DNA of 64,000 bases from Pteria penguin (lineage: Eukaryota > Mollusca > Bivalvia > Pterioida > Pteriidae), in assembly GCA_035048485.1 (NCBI GenBank), contig CM068590.1, positions 14,280,298 to 14,344,297 of the forward strand, written 5' to 3'. Below, one piece after another: positions 1-10,759 of the stretch. The notes under the pieces were generated by a model, which saw nothing but the letters and a program-made list of their open reading frames with translations, did no database searches and was not told the origin of the DNA. Numbering within the stretch: position 1 is the first letter of the stretch; each line of letters starts with the position of its first letter. A program made the position numbers and the translations under genes.

Positions 1-247
1 TTCCCGTTTGGCCCTGTATTTGTATATATTTTGACAAAAAGCTTATTCTTCTCAAAAACATGCCCGCGTAAAATGTCAACAAATACCTTAATAGAAATGA
101 TAAAATGGTGTGCACGAGGTCAAACTGTTTTCCTAAAAAATTGAATTAGAGTAAGTAAAAGTAGAATTTATGTTTCTCAGTGATTTGAGGGTGAATACAA
201 TTAACGCTTTATTCTTCCTTCAGACTCTCCATCCAAACTCATAGATG

Positions 248-332
248 TGTCCTTTTCTAACTTTAAATTTAGTGATTTAAAAATAGTCATGTGCTCATTT
301 TAAATCACTAAATTTAAAGTTAGAAAAGGACA
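248..332. repeat. Perfect inverted repeat (35-bp arms, 15-nt loop)
   Basis: The arms 248-282 and 298-332 are exact reverse complements, starting TGTCCTTTTCTAAC and ending GTTAGAAAAGGACA, around a 15-nt loop. A perfect 35-bp hairpin points to a recent foldback MITE or a DNA-repair inversion duplicate. It is too perfect for a typical animal microRNA precursor. No flanking target duplication is visible. Confidence 0.85.
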
Positions 333-643
333 GATGATTAAGCATTCTCTGAATTTTAAATAAACTACCCACAAAGGTTTCATACTGCCCAGGTTTATAA
401 ACCATGGTCACCAAAAGTCGTGGTCAATAGGAAGGTATTTTTTAAAATATGGAGAAAAACTCATGATTTCTGATTAAACCACAATAGCGCACACTGATTC
501 TGTCTATGTCTCAAGCTAAACAACAGTTTGAATTAGACGTCCTTAATGAGCAAGGGCAGATAATTTGCTCTGAAATTCCAGTTGTCTAAAAACTGTTCCG
601 TTTATTATTAAATTAGGTTGCAAGTTCTCCTCCTCTCCCTCCT

Positions 644-668
644 TCATCATTATCATCATCATCATCGA

Positions 669-708
<40 letters not shown>

Positions 709-709
709 G

Positions 710-740
<31 letters not shown>

Positions 741-742
741 CT
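644..742. repeat. (ATC)n followed by (TTC)n microsatellite
   Basis: A compound trinucleotide run: ATC units to about 709, then TTC units to 742. The following SINE inserted at its right edge, so part of the TTC run belongs to that SINE's target-site duplication. The acidic or His-rich ORFs here are products of the repeat and not genes. Confidence 0.95.
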
Positions 743-747
743 GTTAC

Positions 748-1014
748 TAAGCCGGCGTGGCCTAGTAGTATCGCGCCGGATTCCTGATCGGGAGGCCGGG
801 GTTCGATTCCCGCTCTTGTCATGCCGGTGTCCTGTCTTTCGGATGAGACAGTAAAAATCGAGGCCCCGTGTCGTGGTATGCATGGCACGTTAAAGATCCC
901 TCACTGCTTTTGGTGGGTCCGTTGCAAAGGTCAAAATCTGTATGCCCGCATCAGGCAGATTCCGTCACCATATACGTGAAATATTCGTGGTGACGTTAAA
1001 CAAAAATCAATCGA
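748..1014 (+). mobile_element. SINE family 1, full copy with 11-bp target-site duplication
   Basis: The tRNA-like head (from 751) has an A-box-like TGGCCTAGTAG and a perfect B box GGTTCGATTCC, the internal RNA polymerase III promoter. A conserved body follows (CTGTCTTTCGGATGAGACAG; CACGTTAAAGATCCCTCACT; CATCAGGCAGATTCCGTCAC) and a short CAAT-type tail. The flanks carry an exact duplication TCTTCTGTTAC at 737-747 and 1015-1025, which proves retroposition. Architecture fits the molluscan V-SINE/MetaSINE type; I cannot fix the exact family without a library. Confidence 0.92.
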
Positions 1015-1504
1015 TCTTCTGTTACAAAGTCTACTCATAACTTGAGTGCTATACTTCATACTTCACCTCTGACTTTTTCCCCGATACATCTTCTTCTTCT
1101 TCTTCCGTCAGAAAATGTACTCATGTGTTGAACGCCATACTTCATACTTTACATCTGACAGTGTATCGGATGCGGTCTGTATTTTTCCCCCAATACATCT
1201 GTTTCTTCTTCTTCTGAAAAAGAAAAGGTGGTACTTGTTTATGAGGAGAGTCGCCATTTCAACAAGAATAAATCTAGAGTATGAATTACTTTCTTTTCAT
1301 GCAATTCCAATTTATTTTTTACCTTGTGGTTTCGTGTTAAGCGAGTTATATTCCACATAGGCATGTGTATATTAAAACAACATTCTCCAAAATGACTTTA
1401 ACTATCAAAAAGAGTAAATGAAATTAATATGAATAAGAATAGATAAAAAAAATTAACAAATAATGGTAATAGATAATAAATTAATAATATATGAATAATT
1501 TAAT

Positions 1505-1506
1505 AA

Positions 1507-1579
<73 letters not shown>

Positions 1580-1597
1580 TAATAATAATAATAATAT
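1505..1597. repeat. (AAT)n / (AAAT)n microsatellite
   Basis: AAAT units grade into about 25 AAT units. The Tyr-rich ORF on the minus strand is a translation of this repeat. Confidence 0.95.
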
Positions 1598-1599
1598 GA

Positions 1600-2760
1600 A
1601 AATAAATGATATATGAAAATAACAAAATTAATCAAATAAAAATGTTAAATTTTCAAAATATGAAAGTGTATATACGACAACTCTTTTATATTTTTAAATC
1701 TATGATAGAGATAAATCAAATCAAAAGATAAGATTCCATGAACAGTAAAATATACATATAATGTTTACTCATACGTGTTTGTATATTTTATTTGCAAAAA
1801 TGATGCCACAACTCTTGGTGAATATTACTAGAAGGAAACCCCCAACAACCGCGGCTATTTCGTTCATTTCAGTATAATATCATCGTTAACCATAGTAAAA
1901 CACAAAGTTCTTATCAATGCATTAACTCGAATTAGAACTTTGAGTTTTTACGTGCAGACTATCTCATTTTAAATTATTACGTTCCCTCTTCATGCCAGGC
2001 GCCATGTTACAAGTAAAAAATATAAAATTGGAGTACGGTAAATCAAAAAGGTTCTGTTCCTCTTGATAACATGTTCTCCTTGACAAGTGTGGCGGCAATT
2101 ATGTTTACTTCTCGCCTCTCACGAGATTTAACGTGACTATTTGAGTGTTTGAAATCTTTCAGATTCGCTGTTAGACTATGTGTCTCGTTTAAGAATGTTT
2201 CGATCAAGAAAAGATGACCCATCTGGTTTCAATATCGAAATTTATTTTCCACTAGGGGGATTTTTGAATTTAATTAAAATTTAAGAGCATAAATATAAAT
2301 ATATGTATAAATTAAACAGTAAGCACTGCCTGAATGTTTGTATCTAGAATTGTGAACAATTCTACTTTTATTGTGTGTGAAAACGTAATAAAACACACGT
2401 CTAATATCAAAAACAAAAATAAGCACATGAATGAATGAAACGAAATGGACAAATGAAAAAGAATATATCATATAAATAGAAAATAAATGAAAAAAAAATT
2501 TTTTTTAAATGAATAGATTAATTAATCAATTATTTATTTCATTAGTAGACTTCTTTAAATTCCATCGAACAATAGAACAAATCGATACGGATCATAGAAT
2601 ATGACACCTTAAAAAGGATAAATTTAATAAGACATAAATAAATAAATAATAAAGAAATAAATATATGATAAATGAATAAATGAAATAATACGCAAATAAC
2701 TTGGCAAGGGTTTAACTAATGTAATGTTCTTCGTGACAAATATTTGAAATTAATTTCTCC
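1600..2760. other. AT-rich intergenic or intronic DNA
   Basis: Mostly AT-rich with short AAAT/AATG runs around 2635-2690. One minus-strand open frame of 57 codons ends near 2050 (ATG near 2220), with no splice or family support. Nothing else recognisable. Confidence 0.6.
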
Positions 2761-2763
2761 AAA

Positions 2764-2945
2764 GGTTGGTGGGTTGTTGGTTAATTGGTGTTTAACGTCG
2801 CTTTCAACAATTTTTCAGTTATATTGAGACATGGAAGCAAGAGGTAACCAACCTCTTAAACATAGTGGCGCAACCCGGGAATCGAACTTAATCGTTGGCG
2901 CCGCAAGCCAAGCGTTTCATCACTACACCAAGCCTGCCCCTGCCC
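2764..2945 (-). mobile_element. SINE family 2 copy
   Basis: Read on the minus strand it starts with a tRNA-like head (TGGTGTAGTGATGAAACGC) and B-box-like sequence, then AAGAGGTTGGTTACCTC, and ends TTGAAAGCGACGTTAAACAC followed by CCAA-type tail units. The same order occurs at 51319-51483 and, more degraded, at 45843-45990, so these three define a second tRNA-headed SINE family. A (CTGCCC)n run at 2933-2955 adjoins the head. Confidence 0.8.
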
Positions 2946-2965
2946 CTGCCCCTGCTCCACCATTA

Positions 2966-3203
2966 TTTCACGTGTATGATGACGGCATCTGCTTGATGCA
3001 TTGCATGCAAATTTAGACCTTTGCAACGGACCCACCCGATGCAGTGAGGGATCTTTAACGTACCACGCCTACCGTGACCAGGGACCTCGGTTTTTACTGT
3101 CTCATCCGAAAGACAGAAGACCAGTGTGCCCAAGACGGGAGTCGAAGCCGAAACCTCTCGATCACGAGTCGAGCACCTTATTCACTAGGCCACACTGCTT
3201 CAA
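2966..3203 (-). mobile_element. SINE family 1 copy, tail missing
   Basis: In reverse orientation this shows the family 1 body (GCAACGGACCCACCCGATGC; ACTGTCTCATCCGAAAGACA) and a tRNA-like head at the right end with CCACTAGGCC-like A box. It lies head-to-tail beside a family 2 SINE of the same orientation, with only about 20 bp between them. The CAAT tail is absent, so it may be 3'-truncated or was the target of the neighbouring insertion. Confidence 0.85.
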
Positions 3204-3209
3204 AACAAA

Positions 3210-4300
3210 AATGAAAAATAGAAATAATTAAACAACAATATACCCTTGCTGCCCTAACCTTGTTCAAAATTTTCTATATCATTGTATGATAAATCAATAA
3301 ATACAGTACTTAACAAGTTTAGTAGGAAAATAAATGAAAAGATGCAAGATAATACAAGCGGAAAAATCAATTGAAACAAGATTGCAATTTTAATTCAAAT
3401 TTAGATTTTGATAAAGAAATGTATTTATTTATTTATTTATTTGTCTATATTTATTTAGTCCTAAAACTCATGTGGACTTGACTGTTTGATAGCTTCAGAT
3501 ATCATTAGAACATTTCACGTCAAAATTATCTATAAACGTAATGAAATACGTCAACAAAATTCTATATCCGTTGATTTTATAGTATTTTGAGTGCATAAAA
3601 TAAAATGTACTTATTGCATTATTTGTTTTACAACATAATCTATTTATTGTTCATGTTAATGACTCAAAACATGCATTCCTTTGTTAGAAACTATCTCATT
3701 GTACACACAAAAAACACATGAAACAAGAGACACACTGCCCAAAGAATTCAGCGAAAATTTTTACATCAAAATGAATTAGTTCAACAAGCAATAAATGCTT
3801 AGCGGATATGGGGCTAAGTAAACGAACTAAGTGACTTGTAGTTAAAACGTCTCCTAGTCACTAGTTTTATGAAATTATTTGTATTTTTCCTCCTAATTTG
3901 GTAATGATTCGTCAAGTTGGCGTCTGCCTTAACCATGAATGTCATGTACGCAACCTCGCGAAAATAGGGTCCCATAGGTTGTGTCTTGTTTAGTAAATAT
4001 CTCGGTGATATTAAAGAAAAACATGATTTCGCCATTGTCCTATGTTTAAAGTGTCGTAGAAAGGTTAAAGATGTATTTCAGACAGATGTTCCTTTTCTGA
4101 AAACCATTTTTTGTAACTCTTTCTCTTTTGTTCTACCAGCGTGGCTCTGAAGTTTACCAAAAAGTAAAAAAAAAACAAATTAACAAACAAAAACAAAAAC
4201 TCCGAAGAATTACCGAGGGGTAAACCATATCTCATAGTCCATGGAATAAAGGGACTATATCGTGTATAGTATCATATTCAGACAAATGCGAACCCCAATA
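3210..4300. other. Unassigned AT-rich DNA
   Basis: A short (ATTT)n run sits at 3421-3445. The rest is AT-rich with no ORF, splice pair or repeat that I can support. Confidence 0.6.
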
Positions 4301-4310
4301 AAATCGAGTT

Positions 4311-4552
4311 GAGACCAGGGTCTGGCGCCATAAACTGAGAATATACTTAAGTCAAAAAATCATATTCTTCTGTTCATCCAGGAATTAATAACTGGGATTT
4401 GGATTTTATTGAGTTTTATTCTACTGATAAATAGAACTAAACCATTCTGCATTAAAATTCATTTGAACGTTTGATAATAGAATAAATTAAAATGAAGTTT
4501 TTGACTTAAGTATATTTTCAATTTATGGCGCCGGACCCAGGTGTCCGGTCTC
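4311..4552. mobile_element. Foldback (MITE-like) element
   Basis: Arms 4311-4359 and 4498-4552 are inverted copies of each other, sharing GGCGCCATAAA and ATATACTTAAGTCAAAAA with a few differences; the right arm has a six-base insertion near its outer end. The interior (about 138 bp) is AT-rich and non-coding. This is a non-autonomous DNA transposon shape, but no target duplication can be fixed. Confidence 0.75.
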
Positions 4553-4755
4553 TTAGTTGTGCCTTTCCAATAATCGAGTTTTATTCTTAGTACACAGGTA
4601 CTCTACCATAAATAGTTTGTTTTTCAAATTTTGTGAAAGAAATTGACGAAGGCAACTGCATAATGCAAATAAGGTCCAACGAAAAGGACGTATCATAATC
4701 AAGGACAGATCTCTTATGCACCGAAATCAATCGTGAAACGGGTCCTTGGCATATG

Positions 4756-4756
<1 letters not shown>

Positions 4757-4790
<34 letters not shown>

Positions 4791-4795
4791 TTTGT
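4757..4795. repeat. (ATTT)n microsatellite
   Basis: About nine ATTT units followed by TTTG-rich sequence. Confidence 0.95.
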
Positions 4796-5032
4796 TTGTT
4801 TTGTGTTTTGTTTGTTTGTTTGGTTTTTTTTTCTTATTGGAAAGGCAAGGACATCGACTAGCCGTCTGTGGGAATCACACCCTGCATCAAATAATGTCCC
4901 ATATTTTGAGTATTAAAAGCTCCTATTATTCTTACACCTATTATAAAAAAAAAAACTCATAATGGTATGAGGTTATACTGTTAAAAAGTTGAAGGTTGTA
5001 CAGTTTCCAGTTTCCTATCGTTATAAACCTTT

Positions 5033-5121
5033 TATCATCATCATCATCATCATCATTATGTTCTTCTTCTTCTTCGTCTTCTTCTTATTCTTCTTCATCT
5101 TCTTCCTCTTCTTCTTCTTCA
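5033..5121. repeat. (ATC)n and (TTC)n microsatellite
   Basis: A compound trinucleotide tract like that at 644-742, but not followed by a SINE. Confidence 0.93.
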
Positions 5122-5278
5122 CTATTGATTGCTATACATACATATATATCAAGACAGATAATGGTGTTTCTACACAGAAAAAGCTATACTGAACACAATT
5201 TTTTTTCACAAGGTTGGTTTGCGTGTAGTGCTAAGATGTCCTGTCTAATAATCAATAACATATAAGTACGACATGTGT

Positions 5279-5579
5279 CAAGGGCGGATCCAGCGGGAGA
5301 GGGACAGTGGGTCCGAACCACACCCCCCCCCCTTAAGATTTTCATAGAATCGGGCTATTGATATTACCAATTTGTTAACGAAATAATTCAACATCTTCTT
5401 AATATATAACAATTATTTAGACGTAAAGCACTCACATCTTGCGGCTAGCTGCAACTAGTTCAAGCATTGATATAAAATATATAATGTATGCATTTAAAAC
5501 ATTTAGGCAAGTCGAATCAAACGATTTGGGGTCTGAAAATTTTGGACCCCCCTAACAAAAATTGCTGGATCGGCCCCTG
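5279..5579. mobile_element. hAT-like non-autonomous DNA transposon with poly-C tract
   Basis: The left end CAAGGGCGGATCCAGC (5279) matches the inverted right end GCTGGATCGGCCCCTG (5579) apart from one substitution and a one-base gap. Termini beginning CAGGGGCGGATCCAG are typical of hAT-type elements (established family feature). Inside are a C-run at 5323-5332 and GGACCCCCC near the right end. The expected 8-bp target duplication is not recognisable, so it is either old or has been reworked. Confidence 0.72.
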
Positions 5580-5770
5580 TTTGCAATATACCTGAGCATA
5601 AGATAGATTATTAAGAGATGGATATAAAATTTGAATTTATTCAAGAAGTATTTTGAATAAATGAGTTTTAAATTCCCTCATCAGATTTTCTTTCTAACAT
5701 ATAACTGATACTCATGTATTTGTGCCAATTAGATTTATATTCACTTATTACCTTCACTAGAGGGAAAGTC

Positions 5771-5862
5771 CGATGTAAGACATCGCGATTACGTCATATG
5801 GCATATATGTAAGTCACCGCGATTACGTCATATGGCATATATATAAGTCATCGATTACGCCG
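5771..5862. repeat. 34-bp tandem repeat, about 2.5 units
   Basis: Units begin CGCGATTACGTCATATGG at 5784 and 5818, with a partial third unit at 5852 that has lost two bases. Each complete unit carries TTACGTCA, one base from a cAMP-response element. Confidence 0.85.
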
Positions 5863-6011
5863 TACTCAGAGAATGGCATATCGGAATTATTTTGTGATGT
5901 AAATGTAAAAATGGCTGTAAGGTACCTTCTGAATTTGTGTTTCTTCGTGTATGTATATGGGTTTTTTTTTTCTTTTTCAGTTAATTTGTGGTTTGGGGTT
6001 CTTTTTCTAGT

Positions 6012-6094
6012 TTTCTTTCTTTCTTCCTTCTTCTTCTTCTTCTTCTTCTTCTTCTTTTTCTTCTTCTTCTTCTTCTCTTCTCTCTCTCTCTTTT
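6012..6094. repeat. (TTC)n / (CT)n polypyrimidine tract
   Basis: A pyrimidine-only strand of about 80 bases, followed by an ATT-rich tract at 6138-6180. The Lys-rich and Phe-rich ORFs here are repeat translations. Confidence 0.93.
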
Positions 6095-6454
6095 CATTAA
6101 GAAAAGGGGGAGTAGTTTTTCTCACTACTATTCTTTTGGAATTTTATTATTATTACCATTATAATTATTATTATTATTATTTTTTTTTTTGAAAGGGAGG
6201 GGTTATTGTTGTTGTTCGTTGGGTGGGGATGTTCGTATAGCTCTTTATTTATTTGATTGATCATGAGTTTCTTTCCTTTTTTAAAAATTTTATTTCATTC
6301 GCTGATTAGCTGAAGTTTTTTCCAGACTATTATAATGTATTTCCTAAATTTAGAAAAGAAAAAAAAAGAAAATAAAAAGAAAAAAAGAAAGAAAAGGAAT
6401 ACGAAATACATTCTTTTTGGAGAACATCAAGTTCTAATACTAGTAACATTCTTA

Positions 6455-6970
6455 ATCAACATATGGCAGATGCGCACGCTACATTATTCTAGTCTACCTC
6501 TACAACAATCCCTGAAGAGCGTCAACGTTGACGTTATTGGTTTGACTTTTACACGTGCGCTTTCCGTGTCAGCAATGACAGAACCATAATATGGCAGCTA
6601 TGGCCTTAGCAAGGCTAGAATTTACGGCGCGAGAGTGTCGCTTTGGCATACCACAAATGCCTTAAAGGACATTTGACCATCTCAGTTACGGTCCGAAATG
6701 AAGTTTAGCACCGGTCATCTGGTACGACAACATGGTTTTGCATCCCCGTCAGTCGCTGACCACAGCTTTGGGAGCTTATAGTGGTGTGGGCGTAAGAAGT
6801 GTGAAACGTGGATGACAGAGTGCGTTCGCGCTATCCTTGACGTTTAAGTGCGGATTAGTAAACGACCAGACACTTGTACGCCAAAAACTAACGGCCGATT
6901 AGGTCATGCAGAAGATAATGGCAATCTAACGCAACTGTCCACCCTCAGTAATTTCCTTGTTTTGTATCAG
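6455..6970. other. Locally GC-richer unique sequence, function unknown
   Basis: This stretch has more GC and more mixed codon-like composition than its surroundings. It has one good acceptor-like site before 6685 with an open frame to 6778, but no donor or homology that I recognise. It could be old coding or regulatory sequence. Confidence 0.35.
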
Positions 6971-7093
6971 GACGAAATGAGTCACGTTTATGTATCAAAT
7001 TGCTTTGTATTACCTTACTATACAGTAATAGTGTGTGGTAGCTATTTTGTTGTCATTTTCTGTTTAACCTATATTTTAATTAAGTTTGCCTAG
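6971..7093 (+). CDS. Possible terminal exon, unknown product
   Basis: A splice-acceptor-like sequence (TTCCTTGTTTTGTATCAG) precedes a 40-codon open frame ending in TAG at 7091-7093. A polyadenylation signal AATAAA lies at 7119-7124, 26 bases past the stop. The predicted tail is hydrophobic (about residues 14-39 could span a membrane). The frame is also open upstream to 6848, so the start is uncertain. No family is recognised and no upstream exon was found; chance is a real alternative. Confidence 0.15.
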   Translation, partial: DEMSHVYVSNCFVLPYYTVIVCGSYFVVIFCLTYILIKFA

Positions 7094-7139
7094 ACTCATG
7101 TGAATTCATTTTCATGTAAATAAAATAGTCAAAAAACCC

Positions 7140-7216
7140 CTAAAGAAACAAACAAACAACCCCCCCCAACACCCCCCAAAAAACAAAAGCACCCCCCCCC
7201 CCCAAAAAAAAAAGCC
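7140..7216. repeat. A/C-rich homopolymer cluster
   Basis: Runs of C (up to about 13) and A alternate on one strand. This is typical of decayed poly-C/poly-A repeat. Confidence 0.8.
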
Positions 7217-7635
7217 CAAAGCATTCATTTCGATTCATTTATATTTCGCAATTAATTTATGTTTTACACCACTTTTTGCAATTGTTTTGATTTACATAGA
7301 TTTCCTCTAAAAAGTTCGATCATTGTATCGATTACCTGTAAACCTTTTGTTCTGAGTTATGCACACATCTACATTCATATAAAGAATGTTACTAATGGAT
7401 GTTTGTAACGGGTAAATTGTAGATCAGACATCAGTTTATTTGTTTTTTCCAGAGTATTAGTACGGAAACCTCTGAGCTGGATCCACAATCAACGGAGTTT
7501 TAGCTTGAACGAAAAGCTGCATCAGTACCATAGAGCAACCATTAATTATTGCAATCATATCATATATAATCATATCAAATGCTTTTCGTTATAGCCGAGT
7601 CCTTAATACTCCGACCCACCCCAATTTTTGATTTA

Positions 7636-7673
7636 GGAAAAGAAAGAAAGAAAAAAAAAAAGAAAGGAAGGAA

Positions 7674-7707
<34 letters not shown>

Positions 7708-7709
7708 AA
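7636..7709. repeat. (AAAG)n / (AAGG)n purine tract
   Basis: An uninterrupted purine strand of about 75 bases. Lys/Arg- and Phe/Leu-rich ORFs on both strands are repeat translations. Confidence 0.95.
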
Positions 7710-7859
7710 AATGAATAGTCCCTTATACTTCGCCATCCTCCCACCCTTTTTATTTTGGAAAAGAAAGCAAGGAAAACAAACAAACAAACAAAACTAACAA
7801 ATAAACATAGAAATAAACAAAGAAAAAGAGAAAATTTCTCCAAGATCCATGTCTATTGA

Positions 7860-8720
7860 TGAGAATATATTTAGAGTTGAGATTTCAATCTATGTATTAA
7901 CACATTTATCACACAATCGTGAATTTAAGAACAACTTATTCTAAGTATTAAAAAGCATGTAGATGAAAATTTTGTCGATCATACATGTAGTTAGAAACAA
8001 GAGCAAACACAATTCAACAAAGAGGAAATTATAAATTAATATAAAGCTGTAAATACATAGACCTATTCAGACAGCGCAAGAAACCTGAGGGATACACCTT
8101 AGGGAAGGCTCTGTTATATCTCACTTTTCATATAGTTGACACGATGGCATTTTGATTAGGTCACCTGGGTATATGACAATTCGAACACTCGTGTCACCAT
8201 ATAGAGATAGTAGCAACCATCTTAACATTAAACACACAAGAAAGGTATATTTTTCTTTTATAATTATACGATCGATCAAAACTGAACTCGATTTCCGGTC
8301 AGGCCGAATGATAATAGAAAATTTTGACAAGACAATGCTCTTGTTGCAGTAACAATGAAAAATGTTTTGAGAGTAGTGGTGAACCATGTCATATCGGAAA
8401 AATATGTAATCATATAATTGCGTCCGTTCCAGTTTTTAATTGCTTTGTAGGCTGTTTTGTGTATTCTAAAACTAAACTGAATGATGAACTCAACTTTATA
8501 TAACTATAAAAATTGCATCATGCAACTACCACGTTGTGGGTGCACACATTGTATTAAATAATTAGCTAATGACTTGGCATGCCTCAGTTTTAGAAATTGT
8601 AAAGTAAATGTTTGTTCCAGGTACGGATAGATACATAAGCAACTGATGCAATGTGGCTGTAGTGTTAAAAGCAACGTACCACGTTGGACCACGCATGGAC
8701 TTCTGCAACCAAGAGGTAGG
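7860..8720. other. Unassigned unique DNA
   Basis: No repeat or gene signal is recognised in this stretch. Two short overlapping ORFs lie on opposite strands at 8121-8387 without splice or family support. Confidence 0.5.
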
Positions 8721-8726
8721 TACAGG

Positions 8727-9420
8727 TGCCCGTGATGAGTAAGCATACTCTATTAGAAGTAGGACCAGTTCCCCGGGATGAGTAAGCGTCTCCTGTCAGA
8801 GATGGGATCAGAAGCTCGGGAGGAATAAGCGTCTCCTATCAGAGGTTAGACCAGGTGCCAGGGAGGAGTGAGCGTCTCCTGTCAGTTGTAAGATCAGGTG
8901 CTCGCAAAGAGTAAGCGTCTCCTGTCAGGTGACACCAGGTATACCCAGGAGGAGAAAGGTTCTCCTGTCAGAAGTTAGATCAGGTGTCTGGGTGGAGTAA
9001 GCGTCTCCTGTCAAAGATGAGACCAGTGCCCAAGAGGAGTAAGCGTCTCCTGTCAGAAGTTAGACCAGGTGTCCGGGAGGAGTAAGCGTCTCCTGTCAGG
9101 GATGAGACCAGTGCCCGAGAGGAGTAAGCATCTTCGATGAGAGGTAGAATCTGGTCCTCGAGAGGAGACAGTATCTCCTGTTAAACATCTTAATAGTCCT
9201 CTGAAGGAAAGTGTCATAAAACAAAGAACAATTAACTCAGTATTCACAATATTTCGGTCTCCTGACCTTCTTATCGGTTATGAAATATGATGGATATTAC
9301 ATAGCTTAAGCCACCAATACCAATAAAATTCACTAGAAGAAGATCAGGAGACCAAAATATTGTGAATACTGAGTTAATTGTTCTTTGTTTTATCTCCTGT
9401 TAGGTTTACCACATCCGCCA
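8727..9420. repeat. 43-bp minisatellite (locus 1), interrupted by an inverted repeat
   Basis: About ten diverged units of roughly 43 bp carry GAGTAAGCGTCTCCTGTCAG and an AGACCAGGTGTCCGGGAG-like half. The array runs from 8727 to 9215, is broken by the inverted repeat 9216-9393, and resumes with TCTCCTGTTAGG, then TTTACCACATCCGCC to 9420. The same unit recurs at 60262-61530. The unit phase continues across the break (AAGTGTC before, CTCCTGTT after). Confidence 0.88.
9216..9393. mobile_element. Inverted-repeat insertion (57-bp arms) inside the minisatellite
   Basis: The arms 9216-9272 and 9337-9393 match as reverse complements at all but two positions, starting ATAAAACAAAGAACAATTAA. The loop is 64 nt and non-coding. 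It sits inside one 43-bp repeat unit, so it arrived after the array formed. No target duplication longer than one or two bases is visible, which leaves the transposon superfamily open. Confidence 0.8.
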
Positions 9421-10670
9421 AAAATACATACGCTAAAAGAAATAGTTTAACAATGCATAGACGCGGTGGATATGGACAGCACTACACAGAAAATGTTTCA
9501 GCCACATTAATAACTATCGGGACAAAGATAAAATGACATGTGTCCTTACATTCAATATAGAACAGTTTTAACACTATCTCTTAAGAGAACAAAGGTTTGA
9601 AAAGTTGATTGAAAGTTTTAAATTTACCATATGTAATTTTACTATGATGTTATTGTTTCACTTTATGTCAGGACTATTTCAGCTAAATGTTATACAAGTA
9701 TTTAAGTTTAGCGGAAATTTGAGTATAAAAATAATGCTTACTTATGTAGTTCTACTAATATGCACCTTACATATCTTTCGTCTTTAAAACCCTCATCAGC
9801 TGTGAAGATTATAACAGATGCAGGTAAGGAAATATATGAAACAAAACAAAACAAACCCCCCTACAAAAAAAGGATAAAAATAAAAAGGAACTGAAAAGAA
9901 GAGGGGAAAAAAGAAGAAAAAAGAGGCAAAAATGATAAGAAGAGTGAAGCGCCTTGGATTCAAACCCCGGAAATTTTCTTCTTGTATGTATATTAGGTGG
10001 TTCAGACAGACGTAAATTGGAGCTGGTGTCAAGGAAACCTAAAACGTAAAAGATCTTAGGTCACTCAAGGCGAGGGTGTTTGATATTTACCGGGGTTGTC
10101 TTTGTGTTATTGGTGCGGAATGCAGAACAACGACCCCGCTTTCAAAACCGTATTAATAAATTAAATTAAAAGATGAATAAATGATTAAATAAGTAAATAC
10201 ATAAATAAACAGATGAATGAAAGGATAAATGAATGAATGAATGAATAAATAGATAAATGAATGAATAAATAAATAAATTGATATATAAAGTTATTTCAGT
10301 AAATTTAGTAAGAATATACAATAAATGTCACTTCGTATTTATGTATTATTGTTATCCATGCATGATTGACAAGCCCACGAGCCGTGCATTGTTGCCCAGA
10401 CAAATTCGTACCTTATCGCACGGCAATAAACAATGTGTCAATTATAATTCACTTATTTGGCGCTATGCTGACTGATAAAACCACAGCCCTCAAGGTCCCG
10501 GAAACTTCTCGTGTGGCGCGAGATGTCAATTATGGCTTCCGTTTCCTTATGCAAGCTGGGGGGACCTACATCGTTTCAGACACTATGGCTGCAGTGGTTA
10601 TACACATGTTAGCGCTGAACATCCATCATTTATGAATAAATTTGTAAGTCTAGGTAGAGGAGATCGAAGT
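9421..10670. other. Unassigned DNA with (AATG)n / (AAAT)n runs
   Basis: Short AAAT/AATG repeats occur at about 10150-10280. A GC-richer stretch at 10366-10635 has a plus-strand open frame (89 codons) with no donor, acceptor or known family. A purine-rich run lies at 9890-9945. Confidence 0.5.
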
Positions 10671-10682
10671 ACACCCTCTTAC

Positions 10683-10754
10683 CTGTGTGATTTATACCAC
10701 CATACCTTGTATTGTTAGTCACTGATACACACATATGACCAAACTTTGTTCCAA
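10683..10754 (-). CDS. Candidate internal exon, 72 bp, unknown protein
   Basis: On the minus strand a strong acceptor (polypyrimidine tract then TTCTTCAG) precedes 10754 and a strong donor (CACACAG then GTAAGAG) follows 10683. Only one of three frames is open; it encodes 23 residues, GTKFGHMCVSVTNNTRY then GGINHT, in phase 1 at both ends, so the exon is symmetric. The peptide has an N-glycosylation sequon (NNT), which would suit an extracellular protein. No partner exon was identified. Several chance exons of this quality are expected in 64 kb. Confidence 0.25.
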
Positions 10755-10759
10755 CTGAA

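Noticed and set aside
751..825. Genuine tRNA genes at the GGTTCGATTCC sites
   Set aside because: Acceptor stems do not pair and each is attached to a SINE body; they are tRNA-derived heads.
613..888. Acidic poly-Asp/Glu and poly-His ORFs
   Set aside because: They are translations of the (ATC)n/(TTC)n microsatellite and the start of a SINE.
7453..7591. Plus-strand terminal exon after TTTATTTGTTTTTTCCAG
   Set aside because: The acceptor is excellent, but two different frames are open after it (stops at 7501 and 7591), and no upstream exon was found.
9935..10030. Possible reversed SINE head (GGATTCAAACCCCGG)
   Set aside because: Only a B-box-like motif is present; no A box at the right distance and no SINE body.
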